Origin: Schistocerca nitens | Lineage: Eukaryota > Arthropoda > Insecta > Orthoptera > Acrididae | NCBI RefSeq assembly: GCF_023898315.1 | Contig: NC_064616.1 | Span: 289,815,205 to 289,879,204 of the forward strand | Length of the DNA stretch: 64,000 nucleotides | Reading direction: 5' to 3' | Part shown: positions 31,440-42,542 of the stretch, piece by piece | Layout: every line of letters starts with the position of its first letter | Position numbering within the stretch: position 1 is the stretch's first letter | The notes under the pieces: model-generated | Told to the model about the DNA's origin: nothing | What the model saw: only the letters and a program-made list of their open reading frames with translations | Databases searched by the model: none | Program-made: the position numbers and the translations under genes

Positions 31440-34184
31440 TCTCTATTATTAAACAAACAATTTTTATAGTCTTCTAAACTTATTCTATTGTTAACAACAC
31501 ATTTCTTAACTGGTTTGAACTTTTTCTCTATTTTATCACAAACTTTATAGGCATACATTTTTGCTCTTAAACCACAGAATTCTTACCATTATTTTTCCAT
31601 TACATTCATCTTTCATTTTACCTAAAACTTTCTTGTTTACTTGTGGAATGCCGAAAATATTATTTGTTGCATAATCACTTGTCCAAAAGTAATTAAGCAT
31701 CGATTTCATGTTCCCATAAAAATCTTCAATTTCGATATTGTAAATCTACTGTCTGTGTCTTCATAATATAACTCAATGTTTTCTCCATATTTCAGTTTCA
31801 TTATTCTATAGTGGAAACGGTACATCAGTTCTTTAGATAAATCAAGTATACCTATTCCAACCTGGATGAGTTTATTAAGATGAGTTTATTAAATGTGATT
31901 TTTGTTTTATTCAAATGGATGGCAACAAGATTTTCATTAAATACAGTTCTTCCTTTATATTTTTGATTTGCTTTTAATTTATCACACTTTTCTGCATCTG
32001 ATACTAATTTTATATCAACCCTATTTCTACTATTTCTCTTTGTCTTGCAAAACACAGAATTATTCATCAAATTATAGAAATCTTTCTCAAAGTCACCTGT
32101 AGCCTTGGTCCTCATTTCAGTATTCAGATCAATATATGTCTTCAACCAATCTGACTGATTACATTTTAAAAGTCTGTGTTTTCTTGTTAATTTCATTCCT
32201 AGAGAGAAATACTCTTTCACATATCTGTGATGAACTACATATTTATGTTTGTCATTCTGAGTGGTCAACAACTTATTGGGTTCATCCCATTCAAATCCAG
32301 AATGTGGAAAATATTGACTCAGAGAATAACAATATAAATGGTTTGCATCTAAATTTTCTTATCATCGAAATCTTTCAAGTAATTATTATTTGCTTATGCA
32401 TATCTTTTACAACATTGGGAAGTCCCTCCTCTTATTCCTTTTCCAAGCATAAGAAGCATATCATAAGCATGTAATAAATCAGGTGGTTGTTTAGTCATTT
32501 TCAGCATTGCATCAGAAGATAAACCTGGTGCAGTAAAATATCAAGAAAGATCTAAATCATAAGCTGATAAGAGTTTTTACAAAATTTTTAGACACATCAG
32601 AAAACAACAGTACATCAGTTTCAAGATACAAATCATAATATTCACCAAGATTTCTCATATTAAATTTTCCTCAAAATTTTCTTTCATTTTATAGTCTTCC
32701 TTACTTATTTCACAGTCATTCAATTTATTGTAAAAATCTTCTTTTGCTGGTAATAGTGTTCCTTCAAATTTTTTACAAGAATCCAAGTAATCAATGAATA
32801 AACACCTTTTCCGATCAATAGACTGAATAACTGTTCTGAGTAAAATTTTCTAATGCTTTCATTTGATCCTTTGTCAGATTTGACAAAAGTTTGTCATGCG
32901 AAGGAGCCATAAATTTAAATGTGTCAATAAATCTCATATTCAACTATTGTCTTATTTCCAAAACTAATATATCTATCTCCATTGTTTGATATTAAATGTA
33001 TGTCTTTATTATCATAACCAAGCTCTTTCACAAACGAATGAGAATCATATCCCGATAAATTATGTATATAAAATGATACAAAATTTTATTATAACTGTAA
33101 ATTACAATTATTACACAATGGATTAATATATTTTCCAGTCAAATGATCGTGGTGACGAATCTTTTTATTATTTCTTGTATAATTACATCCACACAGTGTA
33201 CAAACTGTTTATCTGGTATGCCTTGACTGTTCTTCAGAAGGTCTCATTTCTTCAATTTGATAATAAATTCTCCCAATTTCTTCCACTTCTTTTTATAAAC
33301 ATTTTTATGGCAATTTGGTTCTCTATATGCAACATTATAAAGATATATTGTCCATTTACATAATTTCTGTAATACTAAAATCCACTCGATTCATGCTTTT
33401 GATATTTCATAGTATATGAATTTTCTGGATTCTGTTGATAGATACTTATCTTCAATAGGAAACCTTCCAAATCAGCGTGAATAACAAATGGACCTCACTG
33501 TGTACATTGATAACTTTAAGAACGAACATATGAACCTTATTCTGGAGCTCTACTTTTAATGGTTTGTTAATGAAACTATTCTTTGTACGTTCATTTAATT
33601 TTTCTTTACTATTGAAATGAAGTAAACATAAATCACAAATAAATTCTGCTTCTTTGTCGGTAGTAATTTGAATCGAATCAAGTCGGGATGAATTCTTTAT
33701 ACAACAGTAGTGTGAATTATTTACATTTTTGAAATAAAGTTGATATACATATTTCTATCTTTTACATTTAGCTATTTTTCATGGATATACCTAATATTTT
33801 TCGACAAACGATTAAACATTAATAGACACATTAATTCCACTCTCAAATTTTGGAATATGATCAATCACTATAGGAAATTCAAAATTTTCTAGTTTCTGAT
33901 TAAGATCAAGATCAACATTTTTATATTTTGTTACTCCTTCTAAATTTTCTTCTTCAGGATATAATGTAGATTTTATAGACCAAAACAAAATTTTCGTCTT
34001 TATTTTTTAACATTAATACATGCTTTTTTACTTTTCATTTTATCTGGTAATTCAATGTAAGTTGATCCTCAATGGATTATATCTATAAATTCCTATTTGC
34101 GATCCAATAATTCTGTTTAATGCCCATCCTGATCCATGAACTTGAAAACCACCCATTTTTGACGAAATATTTTGTTTACCTTTT

Positions 34185-34215
<31 letters not shown>

Positions 34216-34560
34216 ATTTGATCCAATAGGTGTGTGTCTGAAACTGAAATTCCATAAGATTTCTGTTGGTCTGCATTTGTTACTCACAAAAAACGTTTAA
34301 AGTTATTTTCAGTCCACAATGTAGTTTTAAATTGTCTTTCACAATTTTCAGTTTTACTGCAGTCAGGAAGCGATTAGGTTCAACTGAGTTTATGTTATTC
34401 TCAAAATTTATTGTTTTTAATCTGTTTTCAAATGCGGTATAATCTAGATAATCTCTTATTTTTCTTCAGTCTCATGATTTCTCAAGTAAATTAGTATAAA
34501 AAGGAAATAATACTTCATTGTTATTTTTAGTGTTTTGTTTTGCAAGCATGTTGGTAGAAA
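31440..34560 (-). pseudogene. Protein-primed DNA polymerase B of a Polinton/Maverick-like element
   Basis: AT-rich minus-strand frames follow the family-B protein-primed polymerase order. An N-terminal region lies at about 34500-33800, then a Cys-rich region and exonuclease-like part near 33700-33000 (NLSGYDSH-like block near 33050). Next come a LLHAYDMLLMLGKGIRRGT block (near 32480-32420), the block FEKDFYNLMNNSVFCKTKRN (near 32085-32030), and the catalytic motif C EDTDS (near 31780). The frame is broken throughout. In Polintons this enzyme copies the element from a protein primer. Because related elements are virus-like, only the remnant is described. Neighbouring capsid-like sequence on the plus strand supports the assignment. 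Confidence 0.8.
34190..34215. repeat. (TC)13 microsatellite
   Basis: Uninterrupted CT dinucleotides within the polymerase remnant. Confidence 0.95.
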
Positions 34561-34879
34561 AAGGAAATTAAAAATTTTTTCAATTATTTCAGTTAAGTGG
34601 TAAGTCAAATGTTCTCGAATAAAGATTGACTGTACCTATATGAGATAGTTATACTACTATTTACTTTTTAGTTTTCAACAGCTTCTTTAACTCCAAATAT
34701 AACATCGAAAAATAATAGATTATATAGTGAAGGAAAACGATATAAATTGCTGTTGGTGAGTATAATTTTAAAAATTTAGAAAAATGTATAAAACCAAACA
34801 TTCACATTAAAGCAGGTTAAATTTTAAACAGAGTTAATACCAAGAGCAATGTTAAATTATGTATGGTTGTGGAAGATTG

Positions 34880-36115
34880 TGTTGATCAAATTTTAGGATT
34901 TAATAATCAGATTTTATTGAGCACAATCAAAAATCTGTCGCTAAAGATGTTCCTAACATTATTCCATTAGAATTAATAAATATGAATTTTAGTTGGCTGA
35001 TGGGATGTTTGTAAAGCATTCTGATCATTTTCATTATTGCCTCATTCAAGCCTAATGCAGAACTTGGTGGACCAATAACTCATGAGCCACGTTATCCCAT
35101 AAATATTCCAATTATTGGTCCTATTCAAGATTTACAAATAATTGTAATTGGTGAAAATGATAATTTAATTGACTTTAATAGAGCTAGAGTAACACTTCTT
35201 TAGAAATGTTTTTATCTTAATGATTTTTTCCTTAACAAATCATGAATAAAATCGAGAGTTACCAACTCTACTAATTCTTTGTAAATGAGAAAACTAATAA
35301 TAATTAAAATGCGCCAAATAAGGATACAGAAATTGACATAAATATTTGTGATGGATGGCTTCTTCCAAATAATGTACAACTTAATGTGAATTTCAGTATT
35401 ATTGGAACTGATTTAACAGATTATCCAACATATGATGGAAATTCCAAAAAAGAATTAATCGATAAATATGTGGTAAAACTGTTTGATTTTAAAACCATAA
35501 AGAAAAAAATAATATTTCATCTACAATTGAACATTCCTTTATTTCCTCATCAGTTTTACTGCATTTCACTGCACCTGTTACTCATAAAATAAGCTTAGAA
35601 GGGCATATTCTTAATAATGGAAAAATAAAAAGTAATAAAAAATAAGTGCTTTTATCCGTTAGCAATGTTTGGTGGATGTCTTAGGGATTATGAGAAAATT
35701 ATGTGGGAAGGAGATTTAATAGTAATTTTTAGGTCATCAAGTTCTGGAGATTCTATTGTTCAATGGGCTGATCGTAATGATGCTGGAGTTGAAATTAAAG
35801 ATATACTTTCTTAGGAAGAAAAAATTGTTGTTGAATCGATGGAAATTCGTGTACCAATTGTTAAATATGAACCAAATTATTATTTAGAACAACGAGAAAA
35901 TATTCTGAAAAATCCAAAAATTCTGCTATCCTTTTACTAATAACAAACTGCAGAAGTTGCTGGATTAGGCAGCAAGTTAAATTTCCAACTAGATATCACG
36001 AACTACTATAACTCAGTGGAATTTGACATGTCATATTTTGTATTTGCTACATTTCAGATAAATCGTAAGAGTACTCAGGTAATTGATTCATCATTATTCA
36101 ATCACGTTAAACTAC

Positions 36116-36174
<59 letters not shown>

Positions 36175-36510
36175 AATGGAAGAAAGGAAATTTTCCAACA
36201 GGAGGTGTGGAATATTAATTCTCCAGATAATATTCTCAAAGCATACAATGCATTTTTTGATTTTAAACAAGTTACTCTACTAAAATGAGATGTAGTTGTG
36301 AGTCCATTTAATTTCATAACTAATTATCCAATTTATGTGATTAAGATGATTCAAAAAATTATTGTATTGCCACAGAAAACTACTATGAAACTTTGTGCAT
36401 CTTTTAATGATAAAATTACTACAGGCACTTTAGGCTATGTAGTAATTTATGGGAAGAATAACCTTACATGTGATTCACATCACAGAATACTTACTGAAAA
36501 TTTTGAATAG
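34880..36510 (+). pseudogene. Capsid-like (double jelly-roll type) protein remnant of the Polinton
   Basis: Plus-strand fragments spread over several frames recall arthropod Polinton/adintovirus-like major capsid proteins. They include DGWLLPNNVQLNVNFSIIGT (35350-35410) and YFVFATFQINRKSTQ (near 36040-36080). An AYNAFFDFKQVTLL block (36243-36285) is followed by a C-terminal stretch in 36298-36510 with NYPIYVIKMIQK and TTGTLGYVVIYGKN. A TA microsatellite interrupts the frame at 36118-36170 and several stops occur. Orientation is opposite to the polymerase. The 5' part (34880-35230) could belong to a different gene. The assignment rests on pattern memory and is less certain than the polymerase. 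Confidence 0.5.
36118..36170. repeat. (TA)n microsatellite, about 26 units
   Basis: A pure TA run inside the capsid-like remnant. It makes spurious Ile-Tyr repeats in the frames across it. Confidence 0.95.
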
Positions 36511-36519
36511 CTCTTTGTG

Positions 36520-37336
36520 TTAGCACTTAGAATTTTTAAAAATCGATAAATTCACTTACGATACATATTGTATAATATTAACTGAAAATTTTTAATTATG
36601 TATTTTCCAGATAATTCTTTTGATGTACATTATGTTAGCACTTTGAATTTTTAAAATCAGTTACTATTTGGGTGAAAAATTAACTCATAATCTTCTGGAT
36701 GCATAAAAATAGTGTAGGTCTCTCTCTCTCAATGGCTCTGAAAAGACCAACAGACAGAGAATGTGTATGCATCGAGTGTCTGATTGCACAAGGCCTCTGA
36801 CCTCAGATAATTATAACTGACCTATCTCACCCAACGAAAAGTGTTATCTCAAGAACAAATTCCAGATGCTGCTTGCTGGCGACTAGGCAATTAGAGAGCA
36901 TGAGAAAATGCTTTTAGAAGCACACAATCACTTTAGACATTATGCTATCTTAGTACAGCAACTCACAATCTTTTTCTTCTTGCTGCATCTTGTCATCTAT
37001 CTCTGGAATAGATGGAAGAGCTGCTGATGAGTGATGTTGACATATTCTTCTTCTTGATGGGCTCGAGCGGTAAACGAGAACAGGAAATAACAATAGTTTT
37101 GGTTGGCCGAACCAATTCTATAGAAATTCAGCTTTTTGCCCCACAGAGCGGGTGGACGAATAAGCAACTAAAGTCACAGAACAACAGTGACATTCAGCAA
37201 AAAAGAACAAACCCAAAGGGTGAAAATGAAATAAAGGGAGTACTAACTAGAAGAAAGAAAACAACCTCTGGGTTTTCCTACAAATGTGCCAAAGGTTTTG
37301 CATGTCTTGACAATGATTTTTTATTTTTATATATCC
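36520..37336. other. No recognised feature
   Basis: AT-rich sequence with a 109-codon plus frame (37012-37341) that I do not recognise and that looks like chance. Confidence 0.35.
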
Positions 37337-37348
37337 TTTAAATGGAAT

Positions 37349-37681
37349 GGCAACGGCCTTGCCGCAGTGGCTACACCGGTTCCCGTGAGATCACCGAAGT
37401 TAAGCGCTGTCAGGCGTGGCCGGCGCTTGGATGGGTCACCATCCCGCCGCCATGTGCTGTTGCCATTTTTCGGGGTGCACTCAGCCTCGTGATGCCAATT
37501 GAGGAGCTACTCGACCGATTAGTAGCGGCTTCGGTCAAAGAATACCGTCCTAACGGTCGGGAGTGCGGTGTGCTGACCACACGCCCCTCCTTATCCGCAT
37601 CCTCCTCGGAAGATGACACGGCGGCCGGACGGTCCCGGAAGGGCCACTTGTGGCCTACAGACGGAGCTTTTTTTTTTTTTT
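37349..37681 (+). mobile_element. 5S-rRNA-derived SINE with 12-bp TSD
   Basis: The first ~115 bp resemble 5S rRNA. They include GAAGTTAAGCGCTGTCAGGC (box A region) and GCGCTTGGATGGGTCACC (box C), the internal Pol III promoter of 5S genes. A ~200-bp unrelated body follows and then a run of T. The TSD TTTAAATGGAAT lies at 37337-37348 and 37682-37693. 5S-headed SINEs (SINE3 class) are known in animals. The Pol III boxes are well kept but this is a retroposed copy, not a 5S gene. Confidence 0.9.
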
Positions 37682-37719
37682 TTTAAATGGAATAATTTTC
37701 GATTTTTTGTAATGTGTAC

Positions 37720-38030
37720 GAAATGTTCGTCTGTTTATTTTCTACCGTTCTCCTTTTAAAAAGTCGATATTGAATTTATTTTCTTACATTCACCTTCTAT
37801 AAAAAATTATGTTAAATTTGTTTTGTTACATTCACCTTATAAAAAATATATTAAATTTATTTTCTTACATTCACCTTTTAAAAAACATAGTGAATTTAAA
37901 CTGAAAAAATATATTATACTAACTAAATAAGGCGGGTTCTGGGTAAATAGCTCAATTTTTGGTGAAAACGAAGTTTGCGCCAGTAATTTAGTTATCGAGT
38001 GAGAACCCGCTTTATTTAGCTACTCTTTTT
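37720..38030 (-). repeat. Dispersed repeat R3, copy 2, inverted relative to copy 1
   Basis: Three tandem ATTCACCTTNTAAAAAAT-type units (about 37779-37895, each ~37-42 bp) are followed by an imperfect hairpin: TAAATAAGGCGGGTTCT near 37924-37940 pairs with AGAACCCGCTTTATTTA near 38001-38018. The parts match 17575-17820 in reverse order. The 5S SINE inserted directly beside it. Confidence 0.65.
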
Positions 38031-38039
38031 TTGTTTATT

Positions 38040-38900
38040 TATGTTTGTGCAGTTTGTATACGCTTTTAGTAGTGTGAAGCATGCGTGAATGTGGTCTAAA
38101 GTAAATATGTATATCATTGTTCTACTGATAAACGCTGTACCAACTAGCGTGAGAAATTTTTAAGACAGTGTGAATGCAGACGACAGGGAATTTTGTATCA
38201 TAATACGTTAAGTAAGTTTATGGTAAAAGGAAAGCTAAGTTGAGTGTAAATGAAAAACTAAAATATCAGAATGTTAAATATTTATTTCGAGAAAAATTGC
38301 AGTTCGAAAGTGTGTTATTTGTTGATTGGTTATTCATGAAAAGCGCAGACTAACGCGGTAGAATAATGTTTTTCTTTTGGCCTTAAAGAAAAGTGACCAA
38401 TCAGAACGGAGTATTCTTCGCGCGTCTTTTATCTTGGAGATACAGAATGTGTACAGCAGTCTATGTAGTCGGAGCCCAGCCTTTAAACGGTAGCCTCGTG
38501 TGTAGTATGATGTCCGAATGAATTTATAATTTGCCGGCTTTAGTTTTGCTACATGTTTTAAAACTGTTTTAAAATGGAGACATATTTATTCCGGTGTGTT
38601 TTAATAGTATTCCCGGCCAGCAATACCTTACGATCATTTCATTTCGTTTTTTCAACTGAATAGTATGGCGAGCATTTTCATTTAAGAACAATCCGTGCTT
38701 AGTAGCTGTTCAGATTTCCGGAAATACGTTACCATAAACTTGCTAACGTGAATGAAAGGGTCCGTACATGACTGGGTTAAGATTAGCATGGGCTTGGCAG
38801 CGAACATATACATTATGAAGATTCAGAATATACCGATGCTTTGTCAGTATTTCCATCTTTCATTCAAAATTAAGATCTTTACCCGATCCTTAAAATAGTT
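38040..38900. other. No recognised feature
   Basis: No open frame of note and no known repeat seen. Confidence 0.4.
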
Positions 38901-38907
38901 ACGTTGT

Positions 38908-39905
38908 ATGAAGACTGGTGCGTGTTGCAGTACGGTACGTTTCCGCTCGGTTTCCCTACCAGCGATCTGCTGCAACGAGTTCACAGGTAATGGACGAAAG
39001 GAAACGTGCCGCCGCAGTCTGGAGCTTCGCCTTCAGGAGATAGGTTCTCTCCTTCCATCATCGCGTGACAGAGGTCGTCCACGGACTCTCCGTACTCCGG
39101 CTACTGGGGAAGCTATTCTGGGGATCATACACCAAGAATCCCAGAGAAATACAAGTAGCGTAGCAACGTTGCGGAGTGTCTCGCAACGCACTGTCGTTGA
39201 TGTGCTGCTCGTGCATGGTCTGCAACCCTGCCATTATTCCTTAACGCAACACTTGCATCCTGCAGACGGTCTTCTTCGGATGCTATCCTGTGAATGGTTC
39301 CAACAACAACAGGTAACCAACAACGACTTCATAAACACTGTAGTATGGTCGGATGAAGCAACGTTCACTCGTGAGGGTGTCTTCAATATGCACAATGCCC
39401 ACCGTTGGTGTGACGTTAACCCGCGCGTCACCCGCGATAGTGGATATCAAGTTTGCTTTGGGAATCTACGTCTGGTCGGTATACTGGGAGACAGGAGTTT
39501 GGGTCTCTACTTGTTGCCTGATCGGTTGAGTGCATGAAGGTATCATGCACTCCTCTGAAACTACTTGTCTGATTCACTGGAGGATGTTCCACTTCATGTT
39601 CAGCAGTGATTATGTTAGCAACATGAAGGGGTACATCCACACTTCAGAGATAATTTGTGACGGTATTTAGGCATACATTTTCCAGGAAATGGCTCCGACG
39701 GGGAGGTATAGTTGTGTGGCCTCCAGGTTCACCTGACCTAAGTCCCCTAAATTTCTTCCTGTGGGGACACTTGAAGAAGGATGTGTATTCTACTCCACCA
39801 TCAAATATGGACTAACTGATGATGCATGTTCATGCTGCTCTTGTATCTGTGTATGATGTCATGTTGCGAAGAATCCAAAGTTGTAAGATCCAGCGGATCG
39901 CATAA
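38908..39905 (+). pseudogene. Tc1/mariner-superfamily (DUF4817-type) transposase
   Basis: The 209-codon frame (38908-39537) covers the linker (DRGRPRTLRTPATGEAI, SVSQRTVVDVLLVHGLQPCH) and the first catalytic region (VVWSDEATFTREGVFNMHNA). A decayed second region follows. The third region PGSPDLSPLNFFLWGHLKKD (about 39723-39780) lies in another frame, and the C-terminus ends near 39905. The N-terminal helix-turn-helix is weak. No ends were defined. Confidence 0.75.
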
Positions 39906-39909
39906 TGTT

Positions 39910-40250
39910 TAGAAATGCACGGGCTCCCTCTGAGCAGCTGCTCCGAGGACAATAATATGGAAATTGCTGTTGTTACTGGTTCCCAATGTGTTACACTTTG
40001 CCGGACGTACTGCATGCAGTATAAATGACTAGTAATTCTTGAGTTATTTAACTGTGCAGTAATCTACAGCATCTCGAAATTGATATTGTTTCTGTAGTTA
40101 TTCTGTCCTATGACAGCTCATTTGTTTCAGCTGCTATTTCCGACTTGTCTGACCATGTTTTAGTTATTTGTCCATCGTTACAAAACACTGTACTGTGTAA
40201 GTGTCGGATACGTATGGCTTAAAAATGATGTAAACTGCAGTATTGTGTGG
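39910..40250. other. No recognised feature
   Basis: Spacer between a transposase remnant and repeat R2. Nothing seen. Confidence 0.35.
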
Positions 40251-40254
40251 CAGA

Positions 40255-40545
40255 ACGAAACTGGCAAATAAAAACGAATCCGCATCGACTCAGAATCGGA
40301 CTCTCGACCTCCTATATGCTAACCCAAAACGCTATCCACTGTACCAACTGCACAGCACTACTCAGATCTGCTAACAGAAGTAGTTCCCGTAAAAGTGGTT
40401 ACAGTGTTGCCAAACTGTCAATCCCTAACGTTCATTTACTATGCGCAGGATGAAATGTTTTGAAAGACATTTTTGTATTGCTGTATGTGAGGAATCGCGC
40501 TGCGAAGTCCGAGTGCTTGAATTTTCTTCACCTTGTATATAAAAC
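40255..40545 (-). repeat. Dispersed repeat R2, second copy (inverted)
   Basis: It matches 16253-16528 in reverse orientation from AAAACGAATCCGCATCGACTC to TTCTTCACCTTGTATATA. Read on the minus strand the tRNA-like part is better kept here: GGTACAGTGGATAGCG as A-box, GGAGGTCGAGAGTCCGATTC as B-box. Confidence 0.7.
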
Positions 40546-40630
40546 AGATGGATTGTTTAAGATTTGTTTCCTTTGCAAAAGTGTTTTGATTACTCTCCTA
40601 CTTTTGAGTTGTAAAAACAAGAAAAATGTG

Positions 40631-41017
40631 AAACTTCCTGGCAGATTAAAACTGTGTGCCGGACCGAGACTCGAACTCGGGACCTTTGCCTTTGGCGGAC
40701 AAATGAAAATTTCATTCTAGAAACATCCCCCAGGCTGTGGCTAAGCCATGTCTCCGCAATATCCTTTCTTTCAGGAGTGCTAGTTCTGGAAGGTTCGCAG
40801 GAGAGCTTCTGTGAAGTTTCGAAGGTAGGAGACGAGGTACTGGCGGAATTAAAGCTCTGAGGACGGGGCGTGAGTCGTGCTTGGGTAGCTCAGTCGGTAG
40901 AGCACTTGCCCGCGAAAGGCGAAGATCCCGAGTTCGAGTCTCGGTCCGGCACACAGTTTTAATCTGCCAGGAAGTTTCATATCAGCGCACACTCGGCTGT
41001 AGAGTGAAAATTTCATT
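40631..41017 (+). mobile_element. Composite tRNA-like SINE with ~80-bp inverted ends and 13-bp TSD
   Basis: The right part (40881-40955) is a recognisable tRNA-like unit: D arm GGTAGCTCAGTCGGTAGAGC and T arm CCGAGTTCGAGTCTCGG. The acceptor stem does not pair, and the conserved T before the anticodon is missing, so it is not a functional tRNA gene. The left end (40631-40708) is the inverted copy of that unit and of the GTTTTAATCTGCCAGGAAGTTTC tail. The TSD CAAGAAAAATGTG lies at 40618-40630 and 41018-41030, which points to target-primed retroposition. Confidence 0.85.
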
Positions 41018-41030
41018 CAAGAAAAATGTG

Positions 41031-41760
41031 GATTTTGTACAATTTGGGTTGCTTCCTTTTCAAAAGTACTTCAAAAATAAAAAATACAGAAAAAGAAAAA
41101 GTATACTGTTGGGACATAAAACCTACAATAAACAAAGACAGTTATAGCAACCGTTCTAGAAAAGTGGAGCATCCGATTTCGAGTCCTGACCCGGCACAAC
41201 TTGTCAGCTCTTGCCGTTGCAATGCCGCAATGCCCTGTATTGCTGGAAGCCATTATTTCCTTCCTATCTCTTTCCCATCCCGTTTCCTTTCCATTCCTTT
41301 CACCTCAGCTATTCACGAACACCTCACGAGATGTTACCGGCGAGGGGTGACTGCGGTATGTCAACCAGTTCCGCTCTCTGTCTTACCTCCCGACCAATAC
41401 CCCACCCCGCCCCGCACCAGGCCGTCATTTTTTCTGTCTGCGTAGAAGAAGGGCACTTCAGCGGCCACTGGACCAGCAGCACGATCAAGTGTCGTCCAGT
41501 ATTATTACATCAGCTTGTCTTCTAAAGATACAGTTTTCCGACCCATCCAGTGTCAGGGTGACAATGCTCTGTAAATAATAAAGTGGGTAATAGCTCACAT
41601 ACATTATTGTACGGAAAGGACGTTCCATAGTACGCGTTTCTGGGGGTGCTAGACTTCCCTCGTTTAAGTTCCATAATGCTACCACAATCGTAGTGATCAG
41701 AGATACAGGTTGTCCTTCCTAAGATTCTTCATGTTTATTTTCTCTATTGTATCTGCAGAT
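41031..41760. other. No recognised feature
   Basis: Short unrelated frames only. A pyrimidine-rich stretch lies around 41250-41320. Confidence 0.35.
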
Positions 41761-42156
41761 TGAGGAAAGGTGCCTATTATGCGATAGTTCCCTAATATGA
41801 GACACCCCAACTGTGCTCATGTTGGGGGTTGCACTCTGGTGGAGATTTTCTTAAACACGTCTATTGCGTGCCAGACGAAGACATAGCGAGTAGGACGCCA
41901 TAGTTGATCCGGACACCGTACGTAGAGGCTGATACAAAATTTCTTGTGTTTGCAGTTTTTGCGACATCGGTGTTAAGACAATATTTCAGCTTAAAGGTGA
42001 ATGGATATTACTGCACTCTTTTATTGTTGTTATTTGTGACGGTATTACCTATAATTATTGACAATTAGGTTCATTTTCCAATGAACGTTGTTAACAAGTG
42101 CGTTATTCTTTGTGTAACATTGCGAAATTCCTAATATTCGATAGTATGGGAATCCA

Positions 42157-42179
42157 AATACGCGACAGTGTCGCGTATT
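42157..42179. repeat. Perfect 23-bp palindrome
   Basis: Two 11-bp arms, AATACGCGACA and its exact complement, are separated by a single G. The palindrome lies between the third and fourth copies of the subterminal CCTAATATNCGATAG word of the pogo-like element. Confidence 0.95.
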
Positions 42180-42542
42180 ACGATACCTATCGCATATTGC
42201 GGGAATTCGTTCCATCACGATTTGTTACATGTAATTTACGCAATACTATCATGAGATAACAATATTTTATCATTTTTTGTAGTAAAATTTTGGCAACTGC
42301 GTTTATTTTAATTCGATTTAATTATCATAAACAGGGATTACTTTGACTAGTCATATTATCAGAAATAGGAATGTTTTCTGGAACTTTCTTTCAAAGCAGT
42401 ATTTTGCTCAGAGGTTGAACAATATTACTCCAAATTTAAAATACTCCGTTCACAGCACTTATAAAAGTAATCTAACAAATAAAATCATAGAAGTTGAAGT
42501 CCTTTAAGATGTATGTCTGATTATTGTATTTATTCTTTGTAG

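Noticed and set aside
36016-36317. Frames with long Tyr-Ile repeats
   Set aside because: The repeat is the TA microsatellite. Only the flanking parts of the plus frame look like the capsid-like remnant.
37349-37465. 5S rRNA gene
   Set aside because: The sequence is diverged and continues into a SINE body, T run and TSD, so it is a retroposed element.
40881-40955. Apparent tRNA gene with good D and T arms
   Set aside because: The acceptor stem does not pair and the T before the anticodon is missing. It is part of a composite SINE with a 13-bp TSD.
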